From the NCBI RefSeq assembly GCF_009834185.1, contig NZ_CP047174.1:124001-188000 (forward strand): a stretch of 64,000 nt of DNA, in the 5' to 3' direction. Position 1 is the first letter of the stretch; every line of letters begins with the position of its first letter. The position numbers and the translations under genes were made by a program. This document shows positions 1 to 9,262 of this stretch, in pieces. Under the pieces are notes generated by a model. It searched no databases and was not told the DNA's origin. It was given only the letters and a program-made list of their open reading frames with translations. The stretch comes from Rathayibacter sp. VKM Ac-2760. Lineage in GTDB: Bacteria > Actinomycetota > Actinomycetes > Actinomycetales > Microbacteriaceae.

Positions 1-2
1 CA

Positions 3-2249
3 ACCCCCTCACCTCGCGCAACCGACCCGCTGGACGGGCTCACCCTCGAGGACTCGGCGTCGCTGCTGAGCGGCCGGGCGTTCTGGACCACGCGCGACGT
101 CGCGGACGTCCCGAGCCTGCTCCTGACGGACGGTCCGCACGGCGTCCGTCGGCAGACCGGCGCGGTGGACCATCTCGGCATCGCTCCGAGCGAACCGGCG
201 ACGTGCTTCCCGCCCGCCGTCGCCCTCGCGCAGACCTGGGATCCCGCACTCGCGGAGCGCGTCGGGAAGGCTCTGGGCGCGGAGGCGCGGGCGCTGGGGG
301 TGTCCGTGCTCCTCGGCCCGGGAGTGAACATCAAGCGCGATCCTCGATGCGGCCGCAACTTCGAGTACTTCTCGGAGGATCCGCTCGTCAGCGCAGCGAT
401 GGGCTCGGCCTGGGTCGTCGGCCTGCAGAGCACAGGAGTAGGCGCCTCCCTGAAGCATTTCGCGGCGAACAACCAGGAGACGGAGCGGATGCGGGTCAGC
501 GCCGACATCGATGAGCGCCCCCTCCACGAGATCTACCTGCGCGCCTTCGAACGAGTGGTGCGGGACGCTCGCCCCTGGACGGTCATGGCGTCGTACAACG
601 GCGTGAACGGGATCCCCGTCACTGAGCATCGCGGCCTGCTCACCGACATCCTTCGGGCCCGCTGGGGATTCGACGGTGTCGTCGTCAGCGATTGGGGCGC
701 TGTCCGCGACCGGGTCGCGGCGCTCCGCGCGGGTCTCGATCTTCAGATGCCCGGTGGCGACGACGACGTGACCCGCTCGGTCGTCGAGGCCGTCGAGGCG
801 GGCGAGCTCGACCGCTCCCTCGTCGAGGAGAGCGCCCGGCGACTGGTCGCGCTGGCCGAGCGCACCGAGATCGGACGCACCGACCGCTCCGTGGTCGACC
901 ACGACGCCCACCACGCGCTCGCCCGGGAGGTGGCGGGCCGGGCCGTCGTGCTGCTCACGAACGAGGCCGTCGCGGGCGAGCCCCTGCTGCCGCTCGCCCC
1001 CTCCGCGCCGCTCGCCGTGATCGGCGGCTTCGCCGAGGTGCCGCGATTCCAAGGCGGGGGGAGCTCCAAGGTGACGGCGACCAGGGTGGATTCACCGCTG
1101 GACGAGATCCGAGCCCTCGCGGGTGAGGGCGTGCAGTACGCGCGCGGCTTCACGACCGCCGCCGATCCGGACGCCGAGCGACTTCGTCTCGAGGCGACGG
1201 ATCTCGCCGCCCGGTGCGGAACCGCTGTCGTCTTCCTCGGCCTGGCGACGTCGCAGGAGGCCGAGGGTGCCGACCGGTCCGACATCGAGCTTCCCGCCGA
1301 GCAGCTCGCACTCCTCGAGAGCGTCGCCCGCGTCCAACCTCGGACCGTCGTCGTCCTCTCGCACGGCGGCGTGATCCGCCTGCGCCCTGTCGTCGAACTC
1401 GTGCCGGCGATCGTCGACGGCGCGGTGCTCGGTCAGGCCGTCGGCGGCGCGATCGCCGACGTCCTCTTCGGAGTGGTGAACCCGGCCGGTCGTCTCGCTG
1501 AGACCGTCCCGCTTCGCCTGGAGGACGCGCCCTCGTACCTCGACTTCCCCGGAGAGCACCTTCATGTGCGTTACGGCGAGGGTGTCGATGTCGGCTACCG
1601 CGGCTACGACGCCCGTGGGCTCGCCGTGGAGTTCCCCTTCGGACACGGACTCTCGTACACGTCCTTCGAGCACTCCGACCTCGAGCTCAGCGTCGAGGAC
1701 GGCGGGATCCGCGCTCGGGTCATCGTGACGAACACCGGTCGGCGCGATGGACGCGAGGTCGTGCAGTTCTACGTCACCCGCCCCGGTCGGCCGACGGTCC
1801 GCGAGCTGAAGGGCTTCCGCAGCGTCGACATCCCCGTCGGCCGCGCGACACGGGTCGACGTCCTGATCCCTCGACACGAGCTCGCGGCGTGGGACATCCG
1901 CGTCCACGACTGGGTGGTCGAGGGAGGCGACTACCTGGTGGCCGTCGGCGCCTCGAGTCGTGACCTCCGCGCCGTCGAGCCGGTCGCGCTCGAGGGCGAC
2001 TCGCTGAATCTGCCGCTGACGCCCGACTCGAGCATCTCGGAGCTGCTCGCCACGCCGATCGGTGCCGAGATCCTCGGCCCTCTCCTCGCCTCCGCCTCTC
2101 CGGTCGAGTCCGCTGTCGAGGACGAGCTCGGCATCGACAGCGCCGCGACGACGGCCGGGATCCCGCTGAACCGTCTCCGAGCACTCAGCGGAGGGCGCGG
2201 GTTCACCGCCGATCAGCTGGACGCCCTGCTGCGGCGGATCAACGCGTGA
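3..2249 (+). CDS. GH3 beta-glucosidase-type glycosidase, 5' end outside window
   Basis: A glycoside hydrolase family 3 enzyme that should release terminal beta-linked sugars. The frame is open from base 3, and the residues before the first internal Met (165) already match the GH3 N-terminus (LTLEDSASLLSG, then LLTDGPHGVR), so the true start lies upstream. The nucleophile Asp sits in the SDWGA motif, with its codon at 690-692. The C-terminal part carries a GHGLSYTSF segment followed by a fibronectin-III-like domain, the usual GH3 layout. No signal peptide can be judged because the 5' end is missing. Substrate is not resolved. The rhamnosidases nearby suggest it removes the glucose left after rhamnose is trimmed from plant glycosides (inference). 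Confidence 0.93.
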   Translation, partial: TPSPRATDPLDGLTLEDSASLLSGRAFWTTRDVADVPSLLLTDGPHGVRRQTGAVDHLGIAPSEPATCFPPAVALAQTWDPALAERVGKALGAEARALGVSVLLGPGVNIKRDPRCGRNFEYFSEDPLVSAAMGSAWVVGLQSTGVGASLKHFAANNQETERMRVSADIDERPLHEIYLRAFERVVRDARPWTVMASYNGVNGIPVTEHRGLLTDILRARWGFDGVVVSDWGAVRDRVAALRAGLDLQMPGGDDDVTRSVVEAVEAGELDRSLVEESARRLVALAERTEIGRTDRSVVDHDAHHALAREVAGRAVVLLTNEAVAGEPLLPLAPSAPLAVIGGFAEVPRFQGGGSSKVTATRVDSPLDEIRALAGEGVQYARGFTTAADPDAERLRLEATDLAARCGTAVVFLGLATSQEAEGADRSDIELPAEQLALLESVARVQPRTVVVLSHGGVIRLRPVVELVPAIVDGAVLGQAVGGAIADVLFGVVNPAGRLAETVPLRLEDAPSYLDFPGEHLHVRYGEGVDVGYRGYDARGLAVEFPFGHGLSYTSFEHSDLELSVEDGGIRARVIVTNTGRRDGREVVQFYVTRPGRPTVRELKGFRSVDIPVGRATRVDVLIPRHELAAWDIRVHDWVVEGGDYLVAVGASSRDLRAVEPVALEGDSLNLPLTPDSSISELLATPIGAEILGPLLASASPVESAVEDELGIDSAATTAGIPLNRLRALSGGRGFTADQLDALLRRINA

Positions 2250-2407
2250 GGGGCCCGGCCCGGCCGTAGTGGAGCGGTCGTCGCGGCACTCGCCCTCGCG
2301 CGGGATCAGCGGTGTTCACGCCGACTAGGCTGGAGGCCCCCGTCGCACTCGCGACGTGCGCTTCCCGTCTCTCGGTGAGGCTCGGGTACGGGCTGGATCC
2401 TGCTGAC

Positions 2408-3676
2408 ATGCAGCAACGCCGTCTCTTCTCCTCTCGTCGGTCGGAGCATCGATCGACACCTGCTCCGGCGGCCCCCGGCCGTCGAGACGTCGGCCTGCCG
2501 ATCGTCGCGCTCCTCGCACTGGCCTCGGGGATCTTCGTGGCGCACACCGCCGAGTTCCTCCCCGGGGGCCTCGTCCCGCTCATCGCGGACGACCTCGGGA
2601 TCGACGTCGGGCTGGTCGGCCAGATGGTGTCGGTGTTCGCGTTCACGGTCGTCCTCACGACCGCACCCCTGGCCCTTCTCACGGGCCGGATCAGCCGGAA
2701 GACGCTCGTCGTGGCGAGTCTCGCTCTGATGAGCCTCAGCAACATCGCGGTCTCCGCTGCCGCATCGTTCGAAGGGATCCTCGTCGCTCGCGTGGGTGGC
2801 GCACTCGCCCACGGACTGTTCTGGGCGGTCGTCGTCACCTACGCGGTGGAGATCGTTCCTCGGGAGAAGCTGGGTCGCGCGATGGCCTTCACGGGTGCGG
2901 GCAGCTCGCTCGCCGGTGTTCTCGGGATCCCGATCGGCAACGCTCTGGGCGAGTTCCTGGGCTGGCGGGAGGCGTTCCTCGCGGTCGCCCTCGCCGGAGC
3001 CGTCATCACCCTCGTGCTCTGGCGTTGGCTCCCGCCGATCGACACCCGGCGGCGCACGCCCGCAGCTCCGCACCGCCCGATCGTCCGGGATCGCTCACTC
3101 GTCGTGGTGACCGTCCTCTGCCTGCTCATCCTCGTGCTGGTCCTCGGCCAGACCTCGTTCAGTCCCTACACGACCGTGTGGCTCGGAGTCGTCGCGGGGC
3201 TCGACGGCGGAGCGATCCCCGTCTACCTCTTCATCACGGGGATCGCCGGTGCCGTCGGAGCGCTCGCTGCCGGCCACCTCTACGACCGCTCTCCGCGAGC
3301 GACCTTCGTCCTCGCCGGGTCGATGCTCACGGCGGCGATGTGCCTGCTCCCCGGGCTGGCGTCCGAGGGCCTCTCGCCACAGCTGGCCGCGGTGGCGATC
3401 TGCTCCAGCGCCTCGTTCGCCGGCATGCCGATGATGCTGCAGGCGCGGATGATGCAGACGGTGCCTCCTGCGATGCGGCGAGTGGCCGGGGCGGTGCAGA
3501 CGACCGTCTTCAACCTCGCGATCGGAGGCGGCGCCCTCGTCGGCGGTCTCGTCCTCTCGGGCGCGGGAGTGCAGGTCCTCCCGTGGGTCGCCGCGGGCGC
3601 CGCTGCCGCCACCGTCCTGATCGCCGTCGTCGGGGAATCGGCTCGGTCGCGGATGCCGTCCCGTTCTCGTCGATAA
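2408..3676 (+). CDS. MFS transporter, DHA1/sugar-efflux-like
   Basis: An inner-membrane major facilitator with about 12 hydrophobic segments. The first begins shortly after a basic N-terminus with residues RRDVGLPIVALLALASGIFV. A short loop with TGRISRK between helices 2 and 3 matches the MFS signature region. Its overall look is that of the DHA1 group that includes sugar and drug efflux proteins. I prefer the ATG at 2408. The in-frame GTG at 2312 would add 32 residues unlike the family and lies upstream of a possible -10 (TAGGCT, 2326-2331). Substrate unknown. It follows the GH3 gene by about 160 bases and is separated from the next operon by two palindromes. Confidence 0.85.
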   Translation: MQQRRLFSSRRSEHRSTPAPAAPGRRDVGLPIVALLALASGIFVAHTAEFLPGGLVPLIADDLGIDVGLVGQMVSVFAFTVVLTTAPLALLTGRISRKTLVVASLALMSLSNIAVSAAASFEGILVARVGGALAHGLFWAVVVTYAVEIVPREKLGRAMAFTGAGSSLAGVLGIPIGNALGEFLGWREAFLAVALAGAVITLVLWRWLPPIDTRRRTPAAPHRPIVRDRSLVVVTVLCLLILVLVLGQTSFSPYTTVWLGVVAGLDGGAIPVYLFITGIAGAVGALAAGHLYDRSPRATFVLAGSMLTAAMCLLPGLASEGLSPQLAAVAICSSASFAGMPMMLQARMMQTVPPAMRRVAGAVQTTVFNLAIGGGALVGGLVLSGAGVQVLPWVAAGAAAATVLIAVVGESARSRMPSRSRR

Positions 3677-3716
3677 CTGTCGCGGAGACGGTTAGTACTG
3701 GCGTGAGGACAGTACT
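3674..3716. promoter_or_regulatory. Two abutting palindromes upstream of the MFS-GH78 operon (putative operators)
   Basis: The first inverted repeat is TAACTGTC-N5-GACGGTTA (3674-3694, one mismatch), starting on the stop codon of the preceding gene. The second is a perfect AGTACTG-N9-CAGTACT (3694-3716). A possible -10 (TAGGGT, 3723-3728) follows, so a protein bound to the second palindrome would cover the -35 to -10 spacer. The MarR or TetR regulator encoded downstream is a candidate ligand (inference). Confidence 0.5.
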
Positions 3717-3773
3717 TTGCGGTAGGGTCCGAGCGGTGGCCACAGACCCACCCACCGCCTTCAAGGGAGAAGC

Positions 3774-5099
3774 ATGGTTCAGAATCAGCGGACGGCAGGC
3801 CCCTGGTGGGTCGCGGTCGTCTCGGGAATGGCGTCCTACATCGACGCGGCCGCGATCATCAGCTTCGGGATCGCGATCGTCGTCTACCAGCAGGCTCTCG
3901 GACTCGACGAGCTCCAGGTCGGCGTCACCTCCGGATCCCTGACCTTCGGCATCGCCGTCGGAGCTCTCATCGGAGGTCGACTCGGCGATCGGTTCGGGCG
4001 GCGCCCCGTCTTCACCGTGACCATGGTCGTGATCCTCCTCGCTCTCGTCGGGCTGATCCTCGCTCCGAACTTCGTCGTCCTGCTCGCTGCGGCGACGCTG
4101 CTGGGCCTCGGGACCGGTGCCGATCTCCCGGTCTCGCTCTCGACCATCTCCGAGGCGGCCACGGACGCCAACCGCGGGCGCCTGCTGGGACTGTCGAACC
4201 TCCTCTGGATCGCCGGCATCGTCGTGAGCACGGCCGTCGGATCGCAGCTGGCCGCCGCGGGCATCCCGGGAGTGCAGGTCATCTTCGCGATCATCGCCGC
4301 GGTCGCGTTCCTCACGATGATCGCCCGGCTCACCATCCCGGAGTCGGCCGTCTGGCAGGCGGCGCGACGGGAGCAGCGACCCGGTGCGGCGCGCTCTGAG
4401 GCGGCTCGCGGAGCGGTCCGCGAGCTCGTCCGGACGCCCTACCGCGCGCCGTTCATCGCCCTCATCGTCTTCTACACCCTGACGAATCTCGTCGCGAACA
4501 CCACCGGTCAGTACGGCAACTACGTGCTCGTGAACTTCGGCGGCATCCCGATCGAGACGGCCGCCCTGATCGGACTTCCGCTTCTGCCGCTCTCGATCGC
4601 CGGCTTCCTGTGGTTCATGAAGATCGCGGACTCGCCGTCGCGGTTCCGCTACTTCACGATCGGCGCCGTGTGCATGGTCGCCGCTCCGCTCGTCTACGCC
4701 GTCTTCGGCGTGAGCATCCCCTCCTACCTGGCGCAGGCCGTCCTCGCCACTCTCGGAAGCGCGTTCGCCTTCGAGGGCATCATGAAGGTGTGGGCCCAGC
4801 AGTCCTTCCCCACTCTCCTCCGGACGACGGCGCAGGGCGTCATCATCGCTGTCGCGCGGTTCGCCGCAGCCGGCCTCGCCTCCGTCACTCCGCTGCTCCT
4901 GGCGGTGGGGCCGAGCGTCATGTACGGGGTGCTCGCCGCCCTCGCCCTCGTCGGCGTCTCGTGGGCGTGGGTCGTCTTCCGGCGGCGGGACGCCGCGAGC
5001 GAGTTCCTCACGACGGATCACGAGAGGGCCTCCGCCGGTACGCCGGCCGCGGCGAACCCCTCCTCCGTCGACGCGGTCACCGAGGAGAGGACCGCATGA
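3774..5099 (+). CDS. MFS sugar-porter-type transporter
   Basis: A 441-residue major facilitator with 12 predicted membrane segments and the family signature GGRLGDRFGRRPVF between helices 2 and 3. That form is typical of the sugar porter and metabolite:H+ symporter branches. The start ATG is preceded by GGGAGAAG. The gene overlaps the following GH78 rhamnosidase by ATGA (5096-5099), so the two are almost certainly cotranscribed and translationally coupled. That pairing suggests import of L-rhamnose, or of a short rhamnosylated glycoside that the intracellular GH78 then cleaves (inference). The palindromes at 3674-3716 lie in its promoter. Confidence 0.88.
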   Translation: MVQNQRTAGPWWVAVVSGMASYIDAAAIISFGIAIVVYQQALGLDELQVGVTSGSLTFGIAVGALIGGRLGDRFGRRPVFTVTMVVILLALVGLILAPNFVVLLAAATLLGLGTGADLPVSLSTISEAATDANRGRLLGLSNLLWIAGIVVSTAVGSQLAAAGIPGVQVIFAIIAAVAFLTMIARLTIPESAVWQAARREQRPGAARSEAARGAVRELVRTPYRAPFIALIVFYTLTNLVANTTGQYGNYVLVNFGGIPIETAALIGLPLLPLSIAGFLWFMKIADSPSRFRYFTIGAVCMVAAPLVYAVFGVSIPSYLAQAVLATLGSAFAFEGIMKVWAQQSFPTLLRTTAQGVIIAVARFAAAGLASVTPLLLAVGPSVMYGVLAALALVGVSWAWVVFRRRDAASEFLTTDHERASAGTPAAANPSSVDAVTEERTA

Positions 5100-7771
5100 C
5101 CCCCTCCGTCTCCGCACTCACCGTCGACCACCGCTCGGAGCCCCTCGGACTCGATTCGCCGGCTCCGCGCTTCGCCTGGAAGGTGGCGGAGGAGCGTCAG
5201 GACCGGTACGAGATCGAGGTCTCCCGCGATGCCCGGTTCTCAGAGCCCGCGATCCTCTGGCGCTCCGAGTGGCGAGAGGATCCCCGACCCTTCGGCCACG
5301 CCTATGAGGGACCCCCTCTGGCCTCGACCACGCGGTACTGGTGGCGAGTCCGCGTCGACTCGGGCGGCACCCCGTCCGAGTGGAGCCGGCCGTCGTTCTT
5401 CGAAACCGGACTCCTCGAGGAGAGCGACTGGTCCGCCCGATGGATCACCGATCAGGATCCGACCTCACCGAGAACTCTGCACTTCCGCTCCGACGTCGAC
5501 CTGCCGGACGGCGTCGTCCGTGCGCGTGCGTACGTGACAGCCCTGGGCTGGTACAAACTGTGGATCAACGGGCGGAACGTGACGGAACAGGCTCTCGTTC
5601 CGCGCTTCACGCCCTTCGACTCGTATGTCGAGTATCAGACGTACGACGTCGGCGAGTTCCTGGTTCCGGGCAGGAACGCCATCGGGATCGTCGTGTCCGA
5701 GGGACGCTTCCGCGGTCGCCTCGGAGCGTTCTCCAAGCCCGAGCGCTTCGGCGATCGCCTCGCAGCGATCGCCCAGATCGCCGTCGACCTGGAGACGGGG
5801 GGCCGAGTGATCATCGGCAGCGACACCTCCTGGACCGTCGGCGACGGGCGGATCCGCTCCGCCGACCCGAAGTTCGGAGAACGCGTCGACCTCCGGGTCG
5901 ACGCCGAGGACTGGCTGCACCTCGGAAGCGGACCGGAGAACGCCCGGGAGGCGGTCCTTCTGCCCCCGCACCCCCGTCGGATGATCGCGGAGGAGGTCGA
6001 GCGGGTCACCGAGGTCGCCGCTCTCGCAGGAACGGTCTCCACCACCCCGAGCGGGCACCAGCTCGTCGACTTCGGCCAGAACATCAACGGGCACGCTCGA
6101 CTCGTCCTCGACGGACCCGCCGGAAGCACGGCCGTCGTGAGGTACAGCGAGGTCCTGACCAGTGACGGCGAGCTGAACACCGACTATCTGCACTTCCCCG
6201 GGTCCTCCCAGCGCGAGGAGTGGTTCCAGCGTGACGAGGTGATCCTGGACGGAGCCCAGCACGTCTACGAGACGACGTTCGCCATCCGCGGCTTCCGGTA
6301 CCTCTCGGTCGAGGGGAGCACCCGCACCCTGACGGACTCCGACGTCGAAGCCGTCATCGTCTCGACGCGGATGGAGCGCACCGGCGGCTTCGACTGCTCC
6401 GACCCCCGCCTCGTGCAGCTGTGGCAGAACTCCTGGTGGTCGATGAACTCGAACTTCACCGATACACCGACCGACTGCCCGACCCGCGAGCGGTCCGGTT
6501 GGACCGGGGACATCCAGATCTTCGGGCCGACGGCCAGCATCCTCGCCGAGACGAACGCCTACCTCGGACGCTATCTCCGGAATCTCGCCGTCGATCAGTT
6601 CGAGGACGGAACGATCCCTCCGGTCATCCCCTCCGAAGCACCGCAGTCTCTCAGCGAGCGGGACAAGCTGCAGGACATGGCCAGGACCTCCGTGGGATGG
6701 GGGGATGTCGCGGTCATGCTCCCGTGGACGCTGTACCAGTACTTCGGAGATGCCGGCGTCCTCGAACGGCAGTACTCGAGCGCCAAGGCCTGGGTGACGT
6801 TCCTCGAGCACCGCGGACGTCGGCGAGGAGTCGCGCGACGTCTGGGGCGACGCCTCGGACCTCTCGAGGACTTCATCATCGACACCGGCTTCAACTGGGG
6901 CGAATGGCTTCGCCCGGGCGAGAGCGCAGCCTCTCAGATGGCCGGGAACCTGCTCACGGGACGACCCGAGGTGGCGACGGCGTACTACGCGAACTCCGCT
7001 CGGATCCTCAGCACGATCGCCGCGGTGCTCGGGTACGACGACGATCGCGAGCACTTCGCGGATGTCGCCGGAAAGGCGCGAGAAGCGTACAACCGCGCCT
7101 TCGTCCGACGCGGAGGAGCCCGGATCGGTGCGGACCGGCAGGACGACTACGTGCGCGCCCTGGCGTTCGGCCTGCTTCCGGAATCCGAGACGACCGCCGC
7201 GACCGCTCGTCTCGTCGAGCTCATCGAGAGCAACGACGGGCATCTCGACACCGGATTCCTCAGCACCGCCCTGCTCCTGCCCGCCCTGTGCGACAACGGC
7301 CGGAGCGATGTCGCCTGGCGGGTCCTCCTCCATCCGACCGCACCGTCGTGGCTGGCGCAGGTGGCGCGGGGGGCGACGACCATCTGGGAGACCTGGGAGG
7401 GGTACGACAAGAAGGGAGAGGCACTCGACTCCCACAACCACTACGCGTTCGGCAGTGTCAGTCAGTTCCTGCACGAGTACGTGGCGGGCGTGCGGCCACT
7501 CGAGCCCGGCTACCGCCGATTCCTGGTCGCCCCGGTCCTCGGCGACCTCGACTCCGCTGCGACCACTCTCGCCAGTCCGTACGGCACGATCGCCTCGAGG
7601 TGGGAGCGATCGGGTGATCGAGTCGTCCTGCACCTCACGGTCCCCCCGGGAACGGAGGCCGAGGTCGTCCTCCTCGGCATCCGTCGTCACCTCGGAGCCG
7701 GCGAGCACGTCGTCTCCTGCTCCGTCGCCGAGGACTCCGCACAGGTGTCCTCCTCGGCGGGAACGGTGTGA
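5096..7771 (+). CDS. GH78 alpha-L-rhamnosidase (first of three)
   Basis: An 891-residue alpha-L-rhamnosidase that would hydrolyse terminal alpha-L-rhamnose from glycosides. It shows the family order: N-terminal beta-sandwich (SPAPRFAWKV), jelly-roll carbohydrate-binding part (YVTALGWYKLWINGRNVTEQ), the VDFGQNINGHARLVL block, then the (alpha/alpha)6 barrel with the catalytic-region motif DCPTRERSGWTGD, and a C-terminal beta domain. There is no signal peptide, so it is probably cytosolic and acts on material brought in by the overlapping transporter. Odd: codons from about 6811 to 6866 have unusually low G+C at third positions in this frame, while the next frame is almost uniformly G/C-ending. 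That suggests two compensating indels (see findings). Confidence 0.93.
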   Translation: MTPSVSALTVDHRSEPLGLDSPAPRFAWKVAEERQDRYEIEVSRDARFSEPAILWRSEWREDPRPFGHAYEGPPLASTTRYWWRVRVDSGGTPSEWSRPSFFETGLLEESDWSARWITDQDPTSPRTLHFRSDVDLPDGVVRARAYVTALGWYKLWINGRNVTEQALVPRFTPFDSYVEYQTYDVGEFLVPGRNAIGIVVSEGRFRGRLGAFSKPERFGDRLAAIAQIAVDLETGGRVIIGSDTSWTVGDGRIRSADPKFGERVDLRVDAEDWLHLGSGPENAREAVLLPPHPRRMIAEEVERVTEVAALAGTVSTTPSGHQLVDFGQNINGHARLVLDGPAGSTAVVRYSEVLTSDGELNTDYLHFPGSSQREEWFQRDEVILDGAQHVYETTFAIRGFRYLSVEGSTRTLTDSDVEAVIVSTRMERTGGFDCSDPRLVQLWQNSWWSMNSNFTDTPTDCPTRERSGWTGDIQIFGPTASILAETNAYLGRYLRNLAVDQFEDGTIPPVIPSEAPQSLSERDKLQDMARTSVGWGDVAVMLPWTLYQYFGDAGVLERQYSSAKAWVTFLEHRGRRRGVARRLGRRLGPLEDFIIDTGFNWGEWLRPGESAASQMAGNLLTGRPEVATAYYANSARILSTIAAVLGYDDDREHFADVAGKAREAYNRAFVRRGGARIGADRQDDYVRALAFGLLPESETTAATARLVELIESNDGHLDTGFLSTALLLPALCDNGRSDVAWRVLLHPTAPSWLAQVARGATTIWETWEGYDKKGEALDSHNHYAFGSVSQFLHEYVAGVRPLEPGYRRFLVAPVLGDLDSAATTLASPYGTIASRWERSGDRVVLHLTVPPGTEAEVVLLGIRRHLGAGEHVVSCSVAEDSAQVSSSAGTV

Positions 7772-7891
7772 TCAGCTGACGCCGCCGGAGGCGTCCCGCG
7801 CGCGACCTACACTCGAGGAGCGGCTCGTCGGCCACCGTGCGAACGGACGATCGCGACGGACGGACTCGTGGTCGGGAGGAGAGGCACGGAC

Positions 7892-8452
7892 ATGGCCAGG
7901 GCTCGTCATGCCTCGCAGACGCCGTCCTCCGAGGTGATGCGACCCCTCGTGGGAATCGACGAGGCGCGTCTCCGGGTCGCCCTGCACGCCTTCGTGACCT
8001 GGTCGACCGCCAGCAGCTCCCGGGAGCGGTTGATGCGCGAGAGCGGGTTCCCCCTCCACGACGACCTGCCGGCGTTCCTCCTGGTGAATCAGCTCATCTA
8101 TCGCGGGGCGGTCCGCCCCTCGGACGTCGCGGACGCGATCCAGACGGGGACCTCCAACATCAGCAAGATCGTGCGGCGCCTCGAGGACGCCGACCTGGTG
8201 ACGAGGATGGCGGATCCGAAGGACGACCGCGCCACCGTCATCGTCCTGACCGAGCACGGGCGGACTGTCGCCGCACGGATCAGCGCGACCATCGACCGCA
8301 CCAGCATGCCGGCCGCCGACGGTTGGACCGCTGAGGAGTTCGAGAGTCTCGAGCGCCTCATGCTGAAGCTCGTCCTGTCACTGGACTCCCTCCCGGGCGC
8401 CCCGCTCTCGACCGTCTCGGGAGTGGATCTGCGTCGCCTGTCCGGCCCGTGA
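7892..8452 (+). CDS. MarR family transcriptional regulator
   Basis: A 186-residue winged-helix regulator of the MarR type. The wHTH is visible as RPSDVADAIQTGTSNISKIV followed by a wing (DPKDDRATVIVLTEHGR). I chose ATG 7892 because GGGAGGAGAGG lies 7 bases upstream. The earlier in-frame GTG at 7868 has no such site. MarR proteins usually bind palindromes as dimers and lose affinity on binding a small ligand. It sits just after the rhamnosidase operon and is a candidate regulator of that operon through the palindromes at 3674-3716 (inference). Confidence 0.88.
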   Translation: MARARHASQTPSSEVMRPLVGIDEARLRVALHAFVTWSTASSSRERLMRESGFPLHDDLPAFLLVNQLIYRGAVRPSDVADAIQTGTSNISKIVRRLEDADLVTRMADPKDDRATVIVLTEHGRTVAARISATIDRTSMPAADGWTAEEFESLERLMLKLVLSLDSLPGAPLSTVSGVDLRRLSGP

Positions 8453-8492
8453 CGGCGTCCCGTCGTCCGATCAGGCGCGGCCGGTCCCGCGC

Positions 8493-9143
8493 TCACGGCC
8501 CGGGATGCACCATCGCCCGCGTCAGCAGCCTCTGGATCTCCAGGAGGTTCTGGCCCGTCAGGCGCCGCACCGAATCCTCGAGCAGCGCCGCGACGTCGAA
8601 CTCCCGGTCCGACTGCCAGAGCTGCCCCAGACCGTCCCAGATCGCAATGATCTGACGCGCGGTCATCACCGGATCCAGTCCGTCCAGGATGAGCCCCGCC
8701 TCCTGCGAGTGACGGATCAACTGCGCGAACAGAGCGACCTGGCGCGCGGCTCGCTCCTTGAAGTACTCCGTGGCGGGATGCGCACTGTCGCCGGACTGGC
8801 CTCGAAGCATCAGGAAGAGCCTGAAGCGGGGGTTCTCGAAGTCCATCCCGGGGACCCGTGCGATCGCCCCGATGTCGAGCACCGCGTCGTCCGCATAGGC
8901 GTCGGCACGCTCGGCCTCCTCGTCGTCGGCGAGAGCGAGGGCGGCGACCAGGAGGTGATCCCGGGACGGGAAGTGGTAGAGGATCGTCGTCTCGTTGATG
9001 CCGGAGCGCTGGGAGACCAGCGCCGTCGTGACACCCTCGTGGCCGACGGCGTCGACGAGCTCCAGCACCACTCTCGCGATCGTCTCGCGACGTCTCCTCG
9101 TCGGGGCGTACGGGCCACGTTTCGTCGGGGACGTGGTGCTCAT
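8493..9143 (-). CDS. TetR family transcriptional regulator
   Basis: A 216-residue TetR-type repressor. The N-terminal HTH reads TTALVSQRSGINETTILYHF, preceded by the usual basic helix (RRRRETIARVVLELVDAVG). The remaining all-helical part is the ligand-binding and dimer domain. It converges with the MarR gene and is upstream of, on the same strand as, nothing else within 2 kb. The hydrolase and transporter at 9.3-12.9 kb also read leftward. The ATG at 9143 is preferred, and a GTG two codons earlier is possible. No strong palindrome is visible in the short region upstream, so its target is unknown. Confidence 0.87.
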   Translation of the reverse strand: MSTTSPTKRGPYAPTRRRRETIARVVLELVDAVGHEGVTTALVSQRSGINETTILYHFPSRDHLLVAALALADDEEAERADAYADDAVLDIGAIARVPGMDFENPRFRLFLMLRGQSGDSAHPATEYFKERAARQVALFAQLIRHSQEAGLILDGLDPVMTARQIIAIWDGLGQLWQSDREFDVAALLEDSVRRLTGQNLLEIQRLLTRAMVHPGP

Positions 9144-9262
9144 GGTCACACTCTACTTTCGCGCTGAAGACGACCCGACCGTGATCGATCGGAGGTGCGG
9201 TCGCCGGCCTCGGCGGGCGCGGGGCCCGGACATCGGAGCGAGGCGATGTCCGGGCTCCCGTC

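Noticed and set aside
5465..7708. Long open frame on the minus strand opposite the first GH78
   Set aside because: It is a shadow of the high-GC gene on the other strand; the composition is Arg/Gly/Asp/Val-rich with no family motif. The same holds for long frames opposite 11535-13313, 13912-16245, 17536-20484 and 20747-22612.
8453..9262. Operator for the TetR protein at 8493-9143
   Set aside because: The best candidate near 9160 (CTTTCGCGCTGAAG) matches its complement at only about 10 of 14 positions, too weak to list.
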